Origin: Streptomyces griseochromogenes
Lineage (GTDB): Bacteria; Actinomycetota; Actinomycetes; Streptomycetales; Streptomycetaceae
Assembly: GCF_001542625.1 (NCBI RefSeq)
Contig: NZ_CP016279.1
Location: forward strand, 4,464,001-4,528,000
Length of the DNA stretch: 64,000 nt
Reading direction: 5' to 3'
Position 1 is the first letter of the stretch, and every line of letters begins with the position of its first letter. Position numbers and translations under genes: made by a program. The notes beneath the pieces were generated by a model that saw only the letters and a program-made list of their open reading frames with translations, was not told where the DNA came from and ran no database searches. Below, piece after piece: positions 8,696 to 17,613 of the stretch.

Positions 8696-8807
8696 CGCGA
8701 CGGCCGAGGCCACCGGCAAGGTCACAGGCTGCCGCGGACGGGCTCCACGCCGGCCGGCACATCGACGGCCCCGAGGGGCTGGACAGGTGCCACCCGCTCC
8801 GGGCGTG

Positions 8808-9782
8808 TCACGCCGGCCGGTCCCTCCCATGGTCCTGGGACGCCACCACCACGTTGGCCAGGGGCTCTCCGGCCGTGTACCGGGCCAGCTGGGCACGGAC
8901 CAGCGCCAGCGCACGGGGGCGGAACGCAGAGGTGGTGGCGGCCGCATGCGGGCTGATCAGTGTGTTGGGTGTCGTCCACAAGGGATGGCCCGGCGGCAGC
9001 GGTTCCGGGTCCGTCACATCGAGTGCCGCGCTCAACCGCCCGCTGCGCAAGGCGCTGACCAGGGCGGTGGTGTCCACGATCGGGCCACGCGCGATGTTGA
9101 CCAGCAGGGCTCCGTCCCTCATCCGCGCCAGAAACCGCGCGTCGACCGCTCCTCGGGTCGCGTCCGTGAGAGGCAGGGTCAGTACCACCACGTCGGCCTG
9201 GGGGAGCAGAGACGGCAACTCGTCCATGGAGTGCACCGGCCCTTGGGGCAGCTGTCGCGCGGTGCGGGCCACGCGCAGCACGTCGCAGTCGAACGCCGTC
9301 AGCCGAGCTTCGACGGCGACACCGATGGAGCCGTAGCCGAGCAGCAGAACGGTTCGGTCGGCCAGCGCGGGCCGGAAGCCGGGTGTCCAGCGCTGCGCGT
9401 CCTGGGAGCGGACGAAGTCGGGGATGCCACGCAGTGCGGCGAGTGTCAGCGTCACCGCGTATTCGGCTGTGCTCGCCGAGTGGACGTCTCTGGCGTTGCA
9501 GAGCGTGACTCCGGCGGGCAGGTGGGGCAGCAGGTCGTCGACGCCCGCGCTCAAGGACTGCAACACGCGCAAGGCCGGCAGGGCCGGCAGCAGGGGCAGC
9601 GCCGCACGGTTGAAGGTGTACGGGATGGCAAAGAACTCGACGGCGTCCAGTAACCGGCCGTCGGGGGCCCGGCCGGTGCCGTCCCAGACGAGCGCAGGCC
9701 ATCCCGGAGGGAGCCCGCCGAGGTCGGCCGGCGTGAACGGCAGCAGGAGTCTCACCCTGTCCGGGCTCTTGGTGGACGTCAT
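8808..9782 (-). CDS. D-isomer-specific 2-hydroxyacid dehydrogenase
   Basis: A 324-residue NAD(P)-dependent dehydrogenase of the D-2-hydroxyacid family (glyoxylate, phosphoglycerate, hydroxypyruvate reductases). It shows the dinucleotide motif LLLGYGSIGVAVEARL around residue 143, the NIARGPIVDTTALVSAL block containing the catalytic arginine around 225, the DVTDPEPLPPGHPLW block with the catalytic glutamate around 254, and the histidine in LISPHAAATT near 275. All catalytic positions look intact. Leucine 44 is encoded by the rare TTA codon (9651-9653), so full expression may need the bldA tRNA. It is divergent from gluconokinase; a sugar-acid context is possible but substrate specificity cannot be read from sequence. 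Confidence 0.88.
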   Translation of the reverse strand: MTSTKSPDRVRLLLPFTPADLGGLPPGWPALVWDGTGRAPDGRLLDAVEFFAIPYTFNRAALPLLPALPALRVLQSLSAGVDDLLPHLPAGVTLCNARDVHSASTAEYAVTLTLAALRGIPDFVRSQDAQRWTPGFRPALADRTVLLLGYGSIGVAVEARLTAFDCDVLRVARTARQLPQGPVHSMDELPSLLPQADVVVLTLPLTDATRGAVDARFLARMRDGALLVNIARGPIVDTTALVSALRSGRLSAALDVTDPEPLPPGHPLWTTPNTLISPHAAATTSAFRPRALALVRAQLARYTAGEPLANVVVASQDHGRDRPA

Positions 9783-9932
9783 CGGGCGGACTCCTGACGC
9801 AACGGCCGGCTGTGGTCGGCGGACAGAGCGAGTGGGACGCGCCCGGCCAGGAATCGCGTATACGGTACGTCCTGGAACGACGGGTGATAGTGGATGTGCA
9901 CCAGTGTTCCACCGCCACCAGAGGGAGGCACG

Positions 9933-10460
9933 TTGACCAGCGTGGCCAACGGTTCACGCGTGGTGATCGTGATGGGCGTGTCCGCGTCCGGCAAGTCCAC
10001 TGTCGGAGCGCGGCTCGCTCAACGACTCGGCGTGCCGTTCCTGGAGGGCGACGACCTCCACCCCGCGGCCAACCGGGCCAAGATGGCGTCCGGGCACCCA
10101 CTCGACGACGCCGACCGCAAGCCTTGGCTGGCGGTTTTCGCGCAGTGGATTCGAACGGCTGCGGCAGGTGGACGCGGGGGTGTTGCCACGTGTTCCGCAC
10201 TCAAACGCGAGTACCGGGACCAGCTCCGGCGCACGGGAGCGGACCTGTGGTTCGTCTACCTCGCTCTGGACCGAGCGGTGGCCGCGGAGCGGATCGCCCG
10301 TCGCAAGGGGCACTTCATGCCCCCGCGGTTGCTCGACTCCCAGTACGAGGTTCTGGATCCGCTGCAGGCCCAGGAGCCGGGCGTCACCATCGACGGGTCC
10401 GGCGACCCGGAGCAGGTCCTGGCGGCGGCGCTGCGCGCGGTGACCGGGCCGGACCGGTAG
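9933..10460 (+). CDS. gntK: gluconokinase
   Basis: A 175-residue gluconokinase of the thermoresistant GntK/IdnK type, which phosphorylates D-gluconate to 6-phosphogluconate with ATP. The P-loop GVSASGKST lies near the N-terminus, followed by EGDDLHPAANRAKMASGHPL, the family's gluconate-binding signature, and by CSALKREYRDQLR and GHFMPPRLLDSQ. The length matches the family. The TTG at 9933 is chosen as start because GAGGGAGG lies 4 bases upstream; a GTG at 9942 is the alternative. The gene is followed 23 bases later by a DUF389 membrane protein with its own ribosome site. Confidence 0.9.
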   Translation: MTSVANGSRVVIVMGVSASGKSTVGARLAQRLGVPFLEGDDLHPAANRAKMASGHPLDDADRKPWLAVFAQWIRTAAAGGRGGVATCSALKREYRDQLRRTGADLWFVYLALDRAVAAERIARRKGHFMPPRLLDSQYEVLDPLQAQEPGVTIDGSGDPEQVLAAALRAVTGPDR

Positions 10461-10483
10461 TTCGCGCCCCACGGGAGGTTCGG

Positions 10484-11434
10484 ATGGACTTGATCCACTT
10501 CCGGATGGTCATGCCGCCCGCGCTCACCCAGCGGGCCGTCGACCTGCTGGCCGGGCACGACCGGGTCCTCAATCTGGTGGTCGTGAAATCCGCCCACGTT
10601 CCGGACGGCGACGTGCTCGAGTGCGACGTGGTGAAGGGAGCCGCGAACGGCGTGCTCGGCAGCTTGCGCACACTGGGCGTCGACCGTATGGGGGCGATCG
10701 CCGTCGATGACGTCGACCTGATGTTCTCGCACCGTGCGCAACAGATCGAGGACGACCAGCCGAGCGCCCTCGTCCACGCCCCGCTGTGGGCCGCGCTCGA
10801 GGCCCACATCCGGGCCGGGGGAACGTACCCGCCGTCCTTCTACCTGTTCCTGGTCATCGCCGGTCTCATCGGCTCGGTGGGCATCATGACCAACTCGCAG
10901 ATCCTGATCGTGGCAGCCATGGTGGTCGGCCCCGAATACAGCGCGATCACCAGCGTCGCGCTCGGCCTCGACCGAAGCAGCCGTCGCCGGGTCTGGGAAG
11001 GGACGCGCGCGCTGACGACCGGTTTCCTGCTGGCCATCGCGGTCACTCTGGGTTTCTCCGTGCTGGTGCGGGCTGCCGGCCTGCAATCCACGGCCTTTGA
11101 GCTGGGCCTGCGGCCCGTCTCCCACCTCATCGACACCCCGGACGTCTTCTCTGCCATCGTCGCCGTCCTCGCCGGCGTGGTCGGAGTCGTCTCGCTCACG
11201 GAGGCACGCTCCAGTGCGCTGCTCGGTGTCTTCATCTCCGTGACCACGATTCCCGCCGCCTCGGACATCGCCGTCTCGCTCGCCTTCGGCGACTGGCGTG
11301 AGGCGAGGGGCTCGCTGGTCCAGCTCCTGCTCAACGTGGTCGTTCTCGTGGTCGTGGGCTTCCTCACCCTGCGTCTGCAGCGAGGCCTGTGGCGCCGCGC
11401 GGCTCGTCGTGCCGCCATGCGGCCGCAGGGTTAA
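10484..11434 (+). CDS. DUF389 integral membrane protein
   Basis: A 316-residue membrane protein of the DUF389 family (TIGR00341-like). The first 130 residues are a soluble domain including CDVVKGAANGVLGSLRTLGV. The membrane part begins near residue 120 with YLFLVIAGLIGSVGIMTNSQ, followed by the family hallmark ILIVAAMVVGPEYSAITSVA and four further spans including SALLGVFISVTTIPAASDIA. The conserved polar residues inside membrane segments suggest a transport or channel role, but none is established. GGGAGG precedes the ATG. It converges on cydB with only about 30 bases between stops. Confidence 0.85.
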   Translation: MDLIHFRMVMPPALTQRAVDLLAGHDRVLNLVVVKSAHVPDGDVLECDVVKGAANGVLGSLRTLGVDRMGAIAVDDVDLMFSHRAQQIEDDQPSALVHAPLWAALEAHIRAGGTYPPSFYLFLVIAGLIGSVGIMTNSQILIVAAMVVGPEYSAITSVALGLDRSSRRRVWEGTRALTTGFLLAIAVTLGFSVLVRAAGLQSTAFELGLRPVSHLIDTPDVFSAIVAVLAGVVGVVSLTEARSSALLGVFISVTTIPAASDIAVSLAFGDWREARGSLVQLLLNVVVLVVVGFLTLRLQRGLWRRAARRAAMRPQG

Positions 11435-11454
11435 CGGTCCGGCCCGGTGGACCG
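11435..11454. terminator. short hairpin between convergent genes
   Basis: CGGTCC and GGACCG flank an 8-base loop directly after the DUF389 stop and before the cydB stop. It is a small hairpin that could serve both strands; the 6-base stem makes this tentative. Confidence 0.3.
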
Positions 11455-11463
11455 GCCACGAGG

Positions 11464-12504
11464 TCACCCCTCGTCACGTGCGCCACCGCGCCGCAGCTCA
11501 GCGTCGGTGAGCCCCTCCAGCTCGCCATGGGTGTCCAGCCAGTACAGCAGGACGACCGCGGGCAAGACCAACACGACGGCGACAAGGGTGACGAGCCCGA
11601 GCCAGCGCAGTGTGGTGTGCGCGCCCGCCCCCTCGGCCACGGTGAGTGAGGTCGGGATCAGGTACGGGCGCTGCGCCATGCCCCAGGCGAGGACGGCCGA
11701 CGCCACCACGCCGACGGCCGAGACCCGGGACCGGTCCGCGGAGGGACGGGTCAGCAGCCATACGGTGGCGAGCGTGGCCACCGCTGCCACGATCACGAAG
11801 ACGAGTCCCACGCCATGGGTGAGCCCGTGCCACACATGGGGGGCGTCCTTGTGCGTGACGACCAGCGTGATCACGGCGAGCACGGCGACGACCGCCAGTG
11901 CCGCCAGTGCCCGCCGCCGGAAGTAGCCGTCGAGGTCCGGCGCCGAGAAGCGCCGGGCGTCAGCGGCCAGGAACACGGCACCGAGCAGGGCCGTGGCGGC
12001 CACGGCCAGCAGGCCGAACAGCAGCGAGGTGGGGTTGGCCCAGGCATCCGTCGACGCCATCGTACCCGCCGTCACCCGGCCCGAGGCCACCCCTCCGGCC
12101 GCAGCGCCCAGGAAGAACGGCGTCAGCAGCGAGGAGACGGCGAACATCGCACCGTACAGGCGCCGGCCTGCCAGCCTCGTCAGAGGCTTGCGCAGGGCGA
12201 AGCCGGCCCCGCGGAGCACGGTGCCGACGGCGGCCAGCGCCAGCGGCAGCCACATCGCCGTGAACACCCGCTGGAAGAACACGGGAAAGCCCGTCCACAT
12301 GATGACCAGCACGAAGATCAGCCAGACGTTGTTGACCTCCCACACCGGAGCCATCGCGTGGTCGATCAGCCATCGGGCGCGTTTGCCGCGTTCCGCCCCG
12401 CCTGCGATCAGATCCCAGAAGCCGGCTCCGTAGTCGGTGCCACCGCCACAGGCGTACGCGGCGACCGCGAGCAGCAGGACGACGGCCATGACTCCGGCGA
12501 TCAC
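11464..12504 (-). CDS. cydB: cytochrome bd quinol oxidase subunit II
   Basis: A 346-residue integral membrane subunit of cytochrome bd oxidase, the high-oxygen-affinity quinol oxidase. Seen: WEVNNVWLIFVLVIMWTGFP around residue 50 (the conserved W-E-x-N-x-W region), VLRGAGFALR, and TSLLFGLLAVAATALLGA, with eight or nine hydrophobic spans. The GTG at 12504 overlaps the cydA stop as GTGA, so the two subunits are translationally coupled. Longer upstream in-frame extensions read through cydA and are rejected. No cydC/cydD assembly transporter follows; the gene ends in a convergent DUF389 gene. Confidence 0.9.
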   Translation of the reverse strand: MIAGVMAVVLLLAVAAYACGGGTDYGAGFWDLIAGGAERGKRARWLIDHAMAPVWEVNNVWLIFVLVIMWTGFPVFFQRVFTAMWLPLALAAVGTVLRGAGFALRKPLTRLAGRRLYGAMFAVSSLLTPFFLGAAAGGVASGRVTAGTMASTDAWANPTSLLFGLLAVAATALLGAVFLAADARRFSAPDLDGYFRRRALAALAVVAVLAVITLVVTHKDAPHVWHGLTHGVGLVFVIVAAVATLATVWLLTRPSADRSRVSAVGVVASAVLAWGMAQRPYLIPTSLTVAEGAGAHTTLRWLGLVTLVAVVLVLPAVVLLYWLDTHGELEGLTDAELRRGGARDEG

Positions 12505-13967
12505 GTCCGGCTCCCCGTGGACGAGGCGCTTCCGTCGCCTCCGGGCCCGACCGTGGAGCGCGGCCCGTACGGCGTGTCCGCCTCCGGTGCCTCCTGCGGA
12601 GCCTGCGGTCCGCCCTTCTCGTCGGCGAGCCGCCAGCGTGCGCGCATCTTCAGCAGCACCACCAGAAACGACCCGAAGACGAAGACGTACACCACGACGA
12701 CCAGCCCGAACATGATCCACAGGGTGGTGGAACGCGTCGACGTCACCGCTTGCGCGACCCGCATGCTCTGGTAGACGATCCACGGCTGGCGTCCCACCTC
12801 GGTGGTGATCCAGCCGCATTCGACGGCGGCGACGGAGGCCACGCCCGCGCACGCGGCACCGCGGTAGAACCACGGGGAGGCCGGCAGCCGGCGGCGGCGC
12901 AGCCACACGAGGGCGTACCAGATCGCGAGCAGGAGCAGCAGTGAGCCGATGCCGACCATGGCGTCGAACGCGAAATGGGTGATGGTGGCCTCGACAGCCG
13001 TCGGCCGGTCACCGGCCGGCACCGACGTAAGACCGGTGACCTTGGTGTCCGGGCGGAAACCGGCGAGGATCGAGTCGAGCTGGGGGATCTTGATGCCGCC
13101 GGAGATGGTTCCGTCCGGATGCAGCCGGCCGAACAGGTATTCCGGGACATGGGTGTCGGTGTTCCAGACGATCTCCATGGCCGCGAACTTCACGGGCTGC
13201 TTGTGGAAGACCTGCCGGGCGATGGAGTCACCGAGCATGAACTGCACCGGTGTGAGCACCGCGGCCAGCGTGAAGGGGATCGTGAAACCGAGCCGGTGAT
13301 ACCGGTCCCGGCGCCCGCGCAACCAGCCGACGGCATAGACACCGGCGACGACGTAGCCCGCCGTCACGAACATCGCCACGACGAAATGCCAGTACTGCGG
13401 TCCGAACATGGGCGTGAAGATCGCCTTCCAGATCTTCACGTCGACGGGGTTGCCGGCGGAGTCGAGGGTGAAGCCCCGCGGGGTGTTCATCCACGAGTTG
13501 GCGGCCAGGATGCCGAAGGCGCCGAGCAGGGCCGCGAAGGGCAGGGGCAGTCCGAGCAGGAAGTGGGTACGGGCGGGAAGCCTTCGCCAGCCGTACAGAT
13601 AGATGGCGATGAGAACGGCCTCCAGGAAGAAGGCCCACGCCTCGACCCCGAAGCCGATGCCGAAGACATCGCCCCACCGGCCCATCATGCCCGGCCACAG
13701 CAGACCGAACTCGAAGGACAGCACGGTGCCGGTGACGACGCCGATGGCGAACTGGACCGCCATCACCGCCGACCACCGGCGCGCCAGCAGCAGGGCGGTC
13801 TCGTCGTCGCGACGCAGACCGTAACCGTGCATGATCAGTGTGATCAGCGGCAGCGCCACGCCCAGAGGCACCAGGATGATGTGGGAGGCGAGGGTGAAGG
13901 CCATCTGAGATCTGGCCGGGAGCATCTGCGCCGGCGCGTCCGCCAGCAAAGGGACCGTGAAGTGCAT
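12501..13967 (-). CDS. cydA: cytochrome bd quinol oxidase subunit I
   Basis: A 488-residue subunit I of cytochrome bd oxidase, carrying haems b558, b595 and d. Visible are ARSQMAFTLASHIILVPLGV near the N-terminus with the haem-ligand histidine, GTVLSFEFGLLWPGMMGRWG around 80-100 with the conserved glutamate/arginine residues, the quinol-binding Q-loop region after GDSIARQVFHKQPVKFAAME (with the methionine/lysine ligand zone), and GWITTEVGRQPW around 385. Length is normal. The start ATG is preceded by AGAGAGA. It forms an operon with cydB and is expected to be induced at low oxygen; no Rex-type operator was identified. Confidence 0.93.
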   Translation of the reverse strand: MHFTVPLLADAPAQMLPARSQMAFTLASHIILVPLGVALPLITLIMHGYGLRRDDETALLLARRWSAVMAVQFAIGVVTGTVLSFEFGLLWPGMMGRWGDVFGIGFGVEAWAFFLEAVLIAIYLYGWRRLPARTHFLLGLPLPFAALLGAFGILAANSWMNTPRGFTLDSAGNPVDVKIWKAIFTPMFGPQYWHFVVAMFVTAGYVVAGVYAVGWLRGRRDRYHRLGFTIPFTLAAVLTPVQFMLGDSIARQVFHKQPVKFAAMEIVWNTDTHVPEYLFGRLHPDGTISGGIKIPQLDSILAGFRPDTKVTGLTSVPAGDRPTAVEATITHFAFDAMVGIGSLLLLLAIWYALVWLRRRRLPASPWFYRGAACAGVASVAAVECGWITTEVGRQPWIVYQSMRVAQAVTSTRSTTLWIMFGLVVVVYVFVFGSFLVVLLKMRARWRLADEKGGPQAPQEAPEADTPYGPRSTVGPGGDGSASSTGSRT

Positions 13968-14003
13968 GGGTGTCTCTCTGGGGGCCGACGGGAACGGGGC
14001 GAG

Positions 14004-14843
14004 TCAGCCGCCGGTGGCGAAGCCGGGGAAGAGGGTCATCCCGCCGTCCACGTAGAGGGTGGCTCCCACGACGTAGTCCATGAGGTCGGAGGCGATGCCG
14101 ACGACCGCGTTGGCGATGTCCTCGGGATCGCCGACACGGTCGTAGGGGATCAGCCGCAGGAGGTCCTTCTGGGCCTCCGGGGTCTCCCAGGCGCTGCGGT
14201 TGATGGGGGTCTTGATGGCCCCGGGGGCGATCGCGTTCACCCGGATCTTCTTCGGGGCGAGTTCCTGGGCGAGGGTCTCCATCATCATCTGGACGCCGCC
14301 CTTGGAGGAGGCGTAGTTCACATGCCCGGCCCACGGGATGATCTGGTGCACCGAGCTCATGCAGATGATCTTCCCGGCGGCACGTGAGACCTCGGGCACG
14401 ACGCCGCGCCGGAGGAACTCCTTCGTCGCCTCGCGCGCGCACAGGAACTGCCCGGTGAGGTTGACGTCCAGCACCTTCTGCCACTGGGCGAGGGTCATCT
14501 CGGTGAACGAGGCGTCGCGTTGCAGTCCGGCGTTGGCGACCAGGATGTCGATCGTGCCGAACTCCTGGACCATCCGGTCCATCATCGCCACGACCTGGTC
14601 CTCGTCGGACACGTCCGCCTCGTAGGCCGCGGCCCGAACCCCGAGGGCCTTGATCTCCTCGACCACCTGCTCGGCGTCCTCACGCCCGGCCACGTAGTTC
14701 ACGACCACGTCGGCTCCGGCCCGGCCCAGGGCGACGGCCGTGGCCCGGCCGATCCCGGAGTTGGCGCCGGTGACGAGCGCCTTCTGCCCCTTGAGCAGAT
14801 GCGCGGGGATCACGTTCTGCGGTGCGCCCTCGGTGGCACTCAC
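14004..14843 (-). CDS. SDR-family oxidoreductase, glucose-1-dehydrogenase-like
   Basis: A 279-residue short-chain dehydrogenase. The nucleotide motif is ALVTGANSGIGRATAVALGR near residue 22, NAG is in LVANAGLQRD, the serine is in CMSSVHQ, and the catalytic tyrosine and lysine are in VNYASSKGG. IAPGAIKTPINRSAW follows, and the C-terminal VVGATLYVDGGMTLFP is typical of classical SDRs annotated as glucose 1-dehydrogenase. The GTG at 14843 has GGAGGAGAC 9 bases upstream. Substrate uncertain. It lies just upstream of cydA on the same strand but has no obvious link to respiration. Confidence 0.88.
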   Translation of the reverse strand: MSATEGAPQNVIPAHLLKGQKALVTGANSGIGRATAVALGRAGADVVVNYVAGREDAEQVVEEIKALGVRAAAYEADVSDEDQVVAMMDRMVQEFGTIDILVANAGLQRDASFTEMTLAQWQKVLDVNLTGQFLCAREATKEFLRRGVVPEVSRAAGKIICMSSVHQIIPWAGHVNYASSKGGVQMMMETLAQELAPKKIRVNAIAPGAIKTPINRSAWETPEAQKDLLRLIPYDRVGDPEDIANAVVGIASDLMDYVVGATLYVDGGMTLFPGFATGG

Positions 14844-15053
14844 GATGTCTGTCTCCTCCACTCCTTGGCCCGGATCAGCCGGGCCACGGCCCGGAGGTTC
14901 AGGCGCCACACAAACACCGTGGACGAGGAGCCGCACCGTGATCGAGCCCGCGTTGGGCTGACCGGCTGAGGATCTTCGCCCGATCAGTGGCGAGCCCGTC
15001 GGCCGGGGGGCGGCCCGACCGCGCCGTGGGGTGATCGTCCTCGCGCTGTGGTG

Positions 15054-16877
15054 TCACACTCGCTGCCAGAGCCGGTCGAGCGCGTCATTGAGCGTCGTGG
15101 CGGCCATGATGAGGGAGAGATGGGTGAAAGCCTGCGGGAAATTGCCGAGTTGTTCTCCGCTCGGACCTATCTCCTCGGCGAACAGGCCGACGTGGTTCGC
15201 GTAGGTCTGCATCTTCTCGAAGGCATAGCGGGCCTCGGAGAGTCGTCCCGCGCGGGCGAGGGCGTCGACGTACAGGAACGTACAGAGACTGAACGTTCCT
15301 TCGGTGCCGCGCAGCCCGTCGGGAGACGCCTGGGGGTCGTAACGGTAGACCAGGCTGTCGGAGACGAGGACGCGGTCCATGGCGTCCAGGGTGCTGAGCC
15401 AGCCGGGGCTTCGGGGGGAGATGAATCCGACCCGGGGGGCGAGCAGGAGCGACGCGTCCAGGACGTCGCCTCCGTAGTACTGGACGAGGGCCTGCTCCTT
15501 CTCGTTCCAGCCGTGCTGCATGACCTGTTCCAGGATCTCGTCCCGGGCACGGGTCCAGCGCACGGTGTCGGCCGGCCTGCTGAACTCGGCCGCCAGCTTC
15601 AGCCCGCGGTCGAAGGCGGTCCAGCACATCACCCGGCTGTAGGTGAAGTCCTTGCGCCCGCCCCGGGTCTCCCAGATCCCTTCGTCGGGCCGGTCCCAGG
15701 AGTCGGCGAGCCAGTCCAGGGTGGCCGCAAGGCCCTTCCACCCGTGATAGCCCGCCTGCTCGCCGACCACACGGCCCTCGGCCAGGCCGTACAGAGCCTC
15801 GCCGTAGATGTCGAGCTGCAGCTGGTCGGAGGCGGCGTTGCCCGCCCGGACCGGGTAGGAGCCGCGGTAGCCCTCGAAGTGCTCCAGGATCTCCTCCGTC
15901 AGATGAGGGTCACCGTCCACCCGGTACATGATCTGCAGGGGTTCGCCGTCCGGTCCCTCGTGGGCGTGGAGGCGGTCACCGAGCCAGTGGATGAAGCGGG
16001 TCGCCTCCTCCACGAAACCGAGATCGAGCAGGGCCCGGATCGACAGGGATCCGTCCCGCACCCAGGTGTACCGGTAGTCCCAGTTGCGCTCACCGCCGAC
16101 CTGCTCGGGCAGCCCCATGGTGGCCGCGGCGACCGGTGCGCCCGAGGGGGCGTAGGTGAGGAGCTTGAGGGTGATGGCGGAGCGGTACACCATGTCCGTC
16201 CAGCGGCCGCGGTAGCGCGAGGTGCGCACCCACAGCTGCCAGAAGTCGATGTTGCTCCAGGCGTCTTCGGCGATCCCCTCGGTGGTGGGTGACGGTGGCG
16301 CCTGTCCGCCGGGCGGGCCCACGGTGAACACCGCGACGGCCACCTCTCCCGCGTTGAGCGTGACGGCGCCCCGGACGTCCTGCCCGTCCTGTTCGAGCGG
16401 GACGCTGCTCTGGAGGTGGGCGGTCGCGCCCGGGGCGTGGAACGTCGCCCGCTCAGGCGTCAGGTCGAGCCGGTGGCCGGCCCGTGCGTAGTCGAACCGC
16501 GGCCGGCATACGAGCTCGAACCGCACGGTGCCGCGCACCGTGCGGGCGACACGCACCAGTTGGTGCCGGTCGGCCGCTGTCGTGCCCGGCTGGACCGGCA
16601 TGTAGTCGACGATCTCGCCGACTCCGTCCGGAGACATGAAGCGGGTCACCAGGACGGCGGTGTCCGGGTAGTAGAGCTGTTTCCAGGTCCCTTCGGGGTG
16701 CTCCGGCGCGAGCAGGAAGTAGCCGCCGCCGTCGTGGTCGAGCAGGGCGGCGAAGACGCTGGGCGAGTCGAAGCGCGGTGTCGCGAACCAGTCGATCACG
16801 CCATGGGACGACACCAGAGCCGCGGTCTGCAGGTCCCCGATGAGCCCGTGGTCGGCGATGGGCGGGTAGCGATCCAT
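15054..16877 (-). CDS. glycoside hydrolase family 15 protein
   Basis: A 607-residue GH15 enzyme of the glucoamylase/trehalase type. The N-terminal domain starts with PIADHGLIGDLQTAALVS and IDWFATPRFDSPSVFAALLD, typical of actinobacterial GH15 proteins annotated as trehalase or glucan glucosidase. The (alpha/alpha)6 catalytic region contains ERNWDYRYTWVRDGSLSIRA around residue 263 with the general acid region, and later FTYSRVMCWTAFDRGLKLA. No signal peptide, so it is cytoplasmic. AGGAGA lies 5 bases before the ATG at 16877. It follows the half-length DUF2252 gene closely (25 bases) and probably shares a transcript with it and the GMC gene. Confidence 0.88.
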   Translation of the reverse strand: MDRYPPIADHGLIGDLQTAALVSSHGVIDWFATPRFDSPSVFAALLDHDGGGYFLLAPEHPEGTWKQLYYPDTAVLVTRFMSPDGVGEIVDYMPVQPGTTAADRHQLVRVARTVRGTVRFELVCRPRFDYARAGHRLDLTPERATFHAPGATAHLQSSVPLEQDGQDVRGAVTLNAGEVAVAVFTVGPPGGQAPPSPTTEGIAEDAWSNIDFWQLWVRTSRYRGRWTDMVYRSAITLKLLTYAPSGAPVAAATMGLPEQVGGERNWDYRYTWVRDGSLSIRALLDLGFVEEATRFIHWLGDRLHAHEGPDGEPLQIMYRVDGDPHLTEEILEHFEGYRGSYPVRAGNAASDQLQLDIYGEALYGLAEGRVVGEQAGYHGWKGLAATLDWLADSWDRPDEGIWETRGGRKDFTYSRVMCWTAFDRGLKLAAEFSRPADTVRWTRARDEILEQVMQHGWNEKEQALVQYYGGDVLDASLLLAPRVGFISPRSPGWLSTLDAMDRVLVSDSLVYRYDPQASPDGLRGTEGTFSLCTFLYVDALARAGRLSEARYAFEKMQTYANHVGLFAEEIGPSGEQLGNFPQAFTHLSLIMAATTLNDALDRLWQRV

Positions 16878-16902
16878 GGCGGTCTCCTTGCTGGTCCCCT
16901 GC

Positions 16903-17613
16903 TCAGGCCGCTGCCGCTGTGACCCGTCCCGTACGGACGGCATCGACGAGTGCCTGGTGGTCCCTCTCGTTCTGGTCGGCGTAGAGCTCGGCGAACGTCA
17001 CCAGCGCCCGGTCGAAGGCGTCACCGCTGCCCAGATACGAGGCGATGGCGATCCGGTCACCCGACCTCGCGTGTGCGCGAGCCTGCGTGGCACCGCACAT
17101 CCCACCGAAAGTCTCCAGTCCGGCCGGCGGCATCCTCTCGGGCTCGGCGATGCCCTTCCAGGCGCGCAACTGCCTGACGTAGAAGTCCCGTCGGCGGCCG
17201 TCGATGCCGTCGATGCCGTCGATGCCGTCGATGCCGTCGACCCGCTCCCAGCCCAGGAAGATGTCACTCGTGGTCCGCATGAGCCGCTGGCCACAGACCA
17301 CCCGCTCGCCCTGCGACCGGAAGCGGCCCGCACCGGCGAAGGGCGTCGGCACCGATGCGTCGGCCTCCTTGGCCTGCGGGAACAGCGGGTCCTCGGCGTC
17401 CCTGCCGAGCAGCAGCGCGATCCAGCAGCGGGTGCCCACATTCCCGACTCCGACCACCTTGCGGGCCACGTCGACGATCCGGTACTGCTCCAGCAGTCGG
17501 CGTATCTGTTTCTCCAACTCGCCGCGCTCGGCGTTCGCAAGCAGGTCCTGGAGCGGTGTGATCAGTGGTGGATCCGGCAGGGTGCTGCCGTCGGCCGGTG
17601 GGTGGGAGGTCAT
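16903..17613 (-). CDS. half-length DUF2252 protein (C-terminal part only)
   Basis: A 236-residue protein matching only the C-terminal half of DUF2252 proteins, which are normally about 400-450 residues. Recognisable blocks run from DPPLITPLQDLL, through DVARKVVGVGNVGTRCW around residue 49, ERVVCGQRLMRTTSDIFLGW, DFYVRQLRAWKG and ARAHARSGDRIAIASYLG to YADQNERDHQALVDAV. The missing N-terminal half in full-length members carries the usual GDxH-type motif. The ATG overlaps the upstream GMC stop as ATGA, so it is a real coupled start rather than a sequencing edge. Four exact 9-base repeats insert an Asp-Gly-Ile run near residue 125. The family may be kinase-like; its function is unproven. Confidence 0.75.
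   Translation of the reverse strand: MTSHPPADGSTLPDPPLITPLQDLLANAERGELEKQIRRLLEQYRIVDVARKVVGVGNVGTRCWIALLLGRDAEDPLFPQAKEADASVPTPFAGAGRFRSQGERVVCGQRLMRTTSDIFLGWERVDGIDGIDGIDGIDGRRRDFYVRQLRAWKGIAEPERMPPAGLETFGGMCGATQARAHARSGDRIAIASYLGSGDAFDRALVTFAELYADQNERDHQALVDAVRTGRVTAAAA
17203..17238. repeat. four tandem copies of a 9-base unit inside a gene
   Basis: GATGCCGTC is repeated four times without change. On the coding (minus) strand it encodes repeated Gly-Ile-Asp within the DUF2252-like gene. Because the unit is a multiple of three, copy-number change would lengthen or shorten the protein without breaking the frame. Confidence 0.9.
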
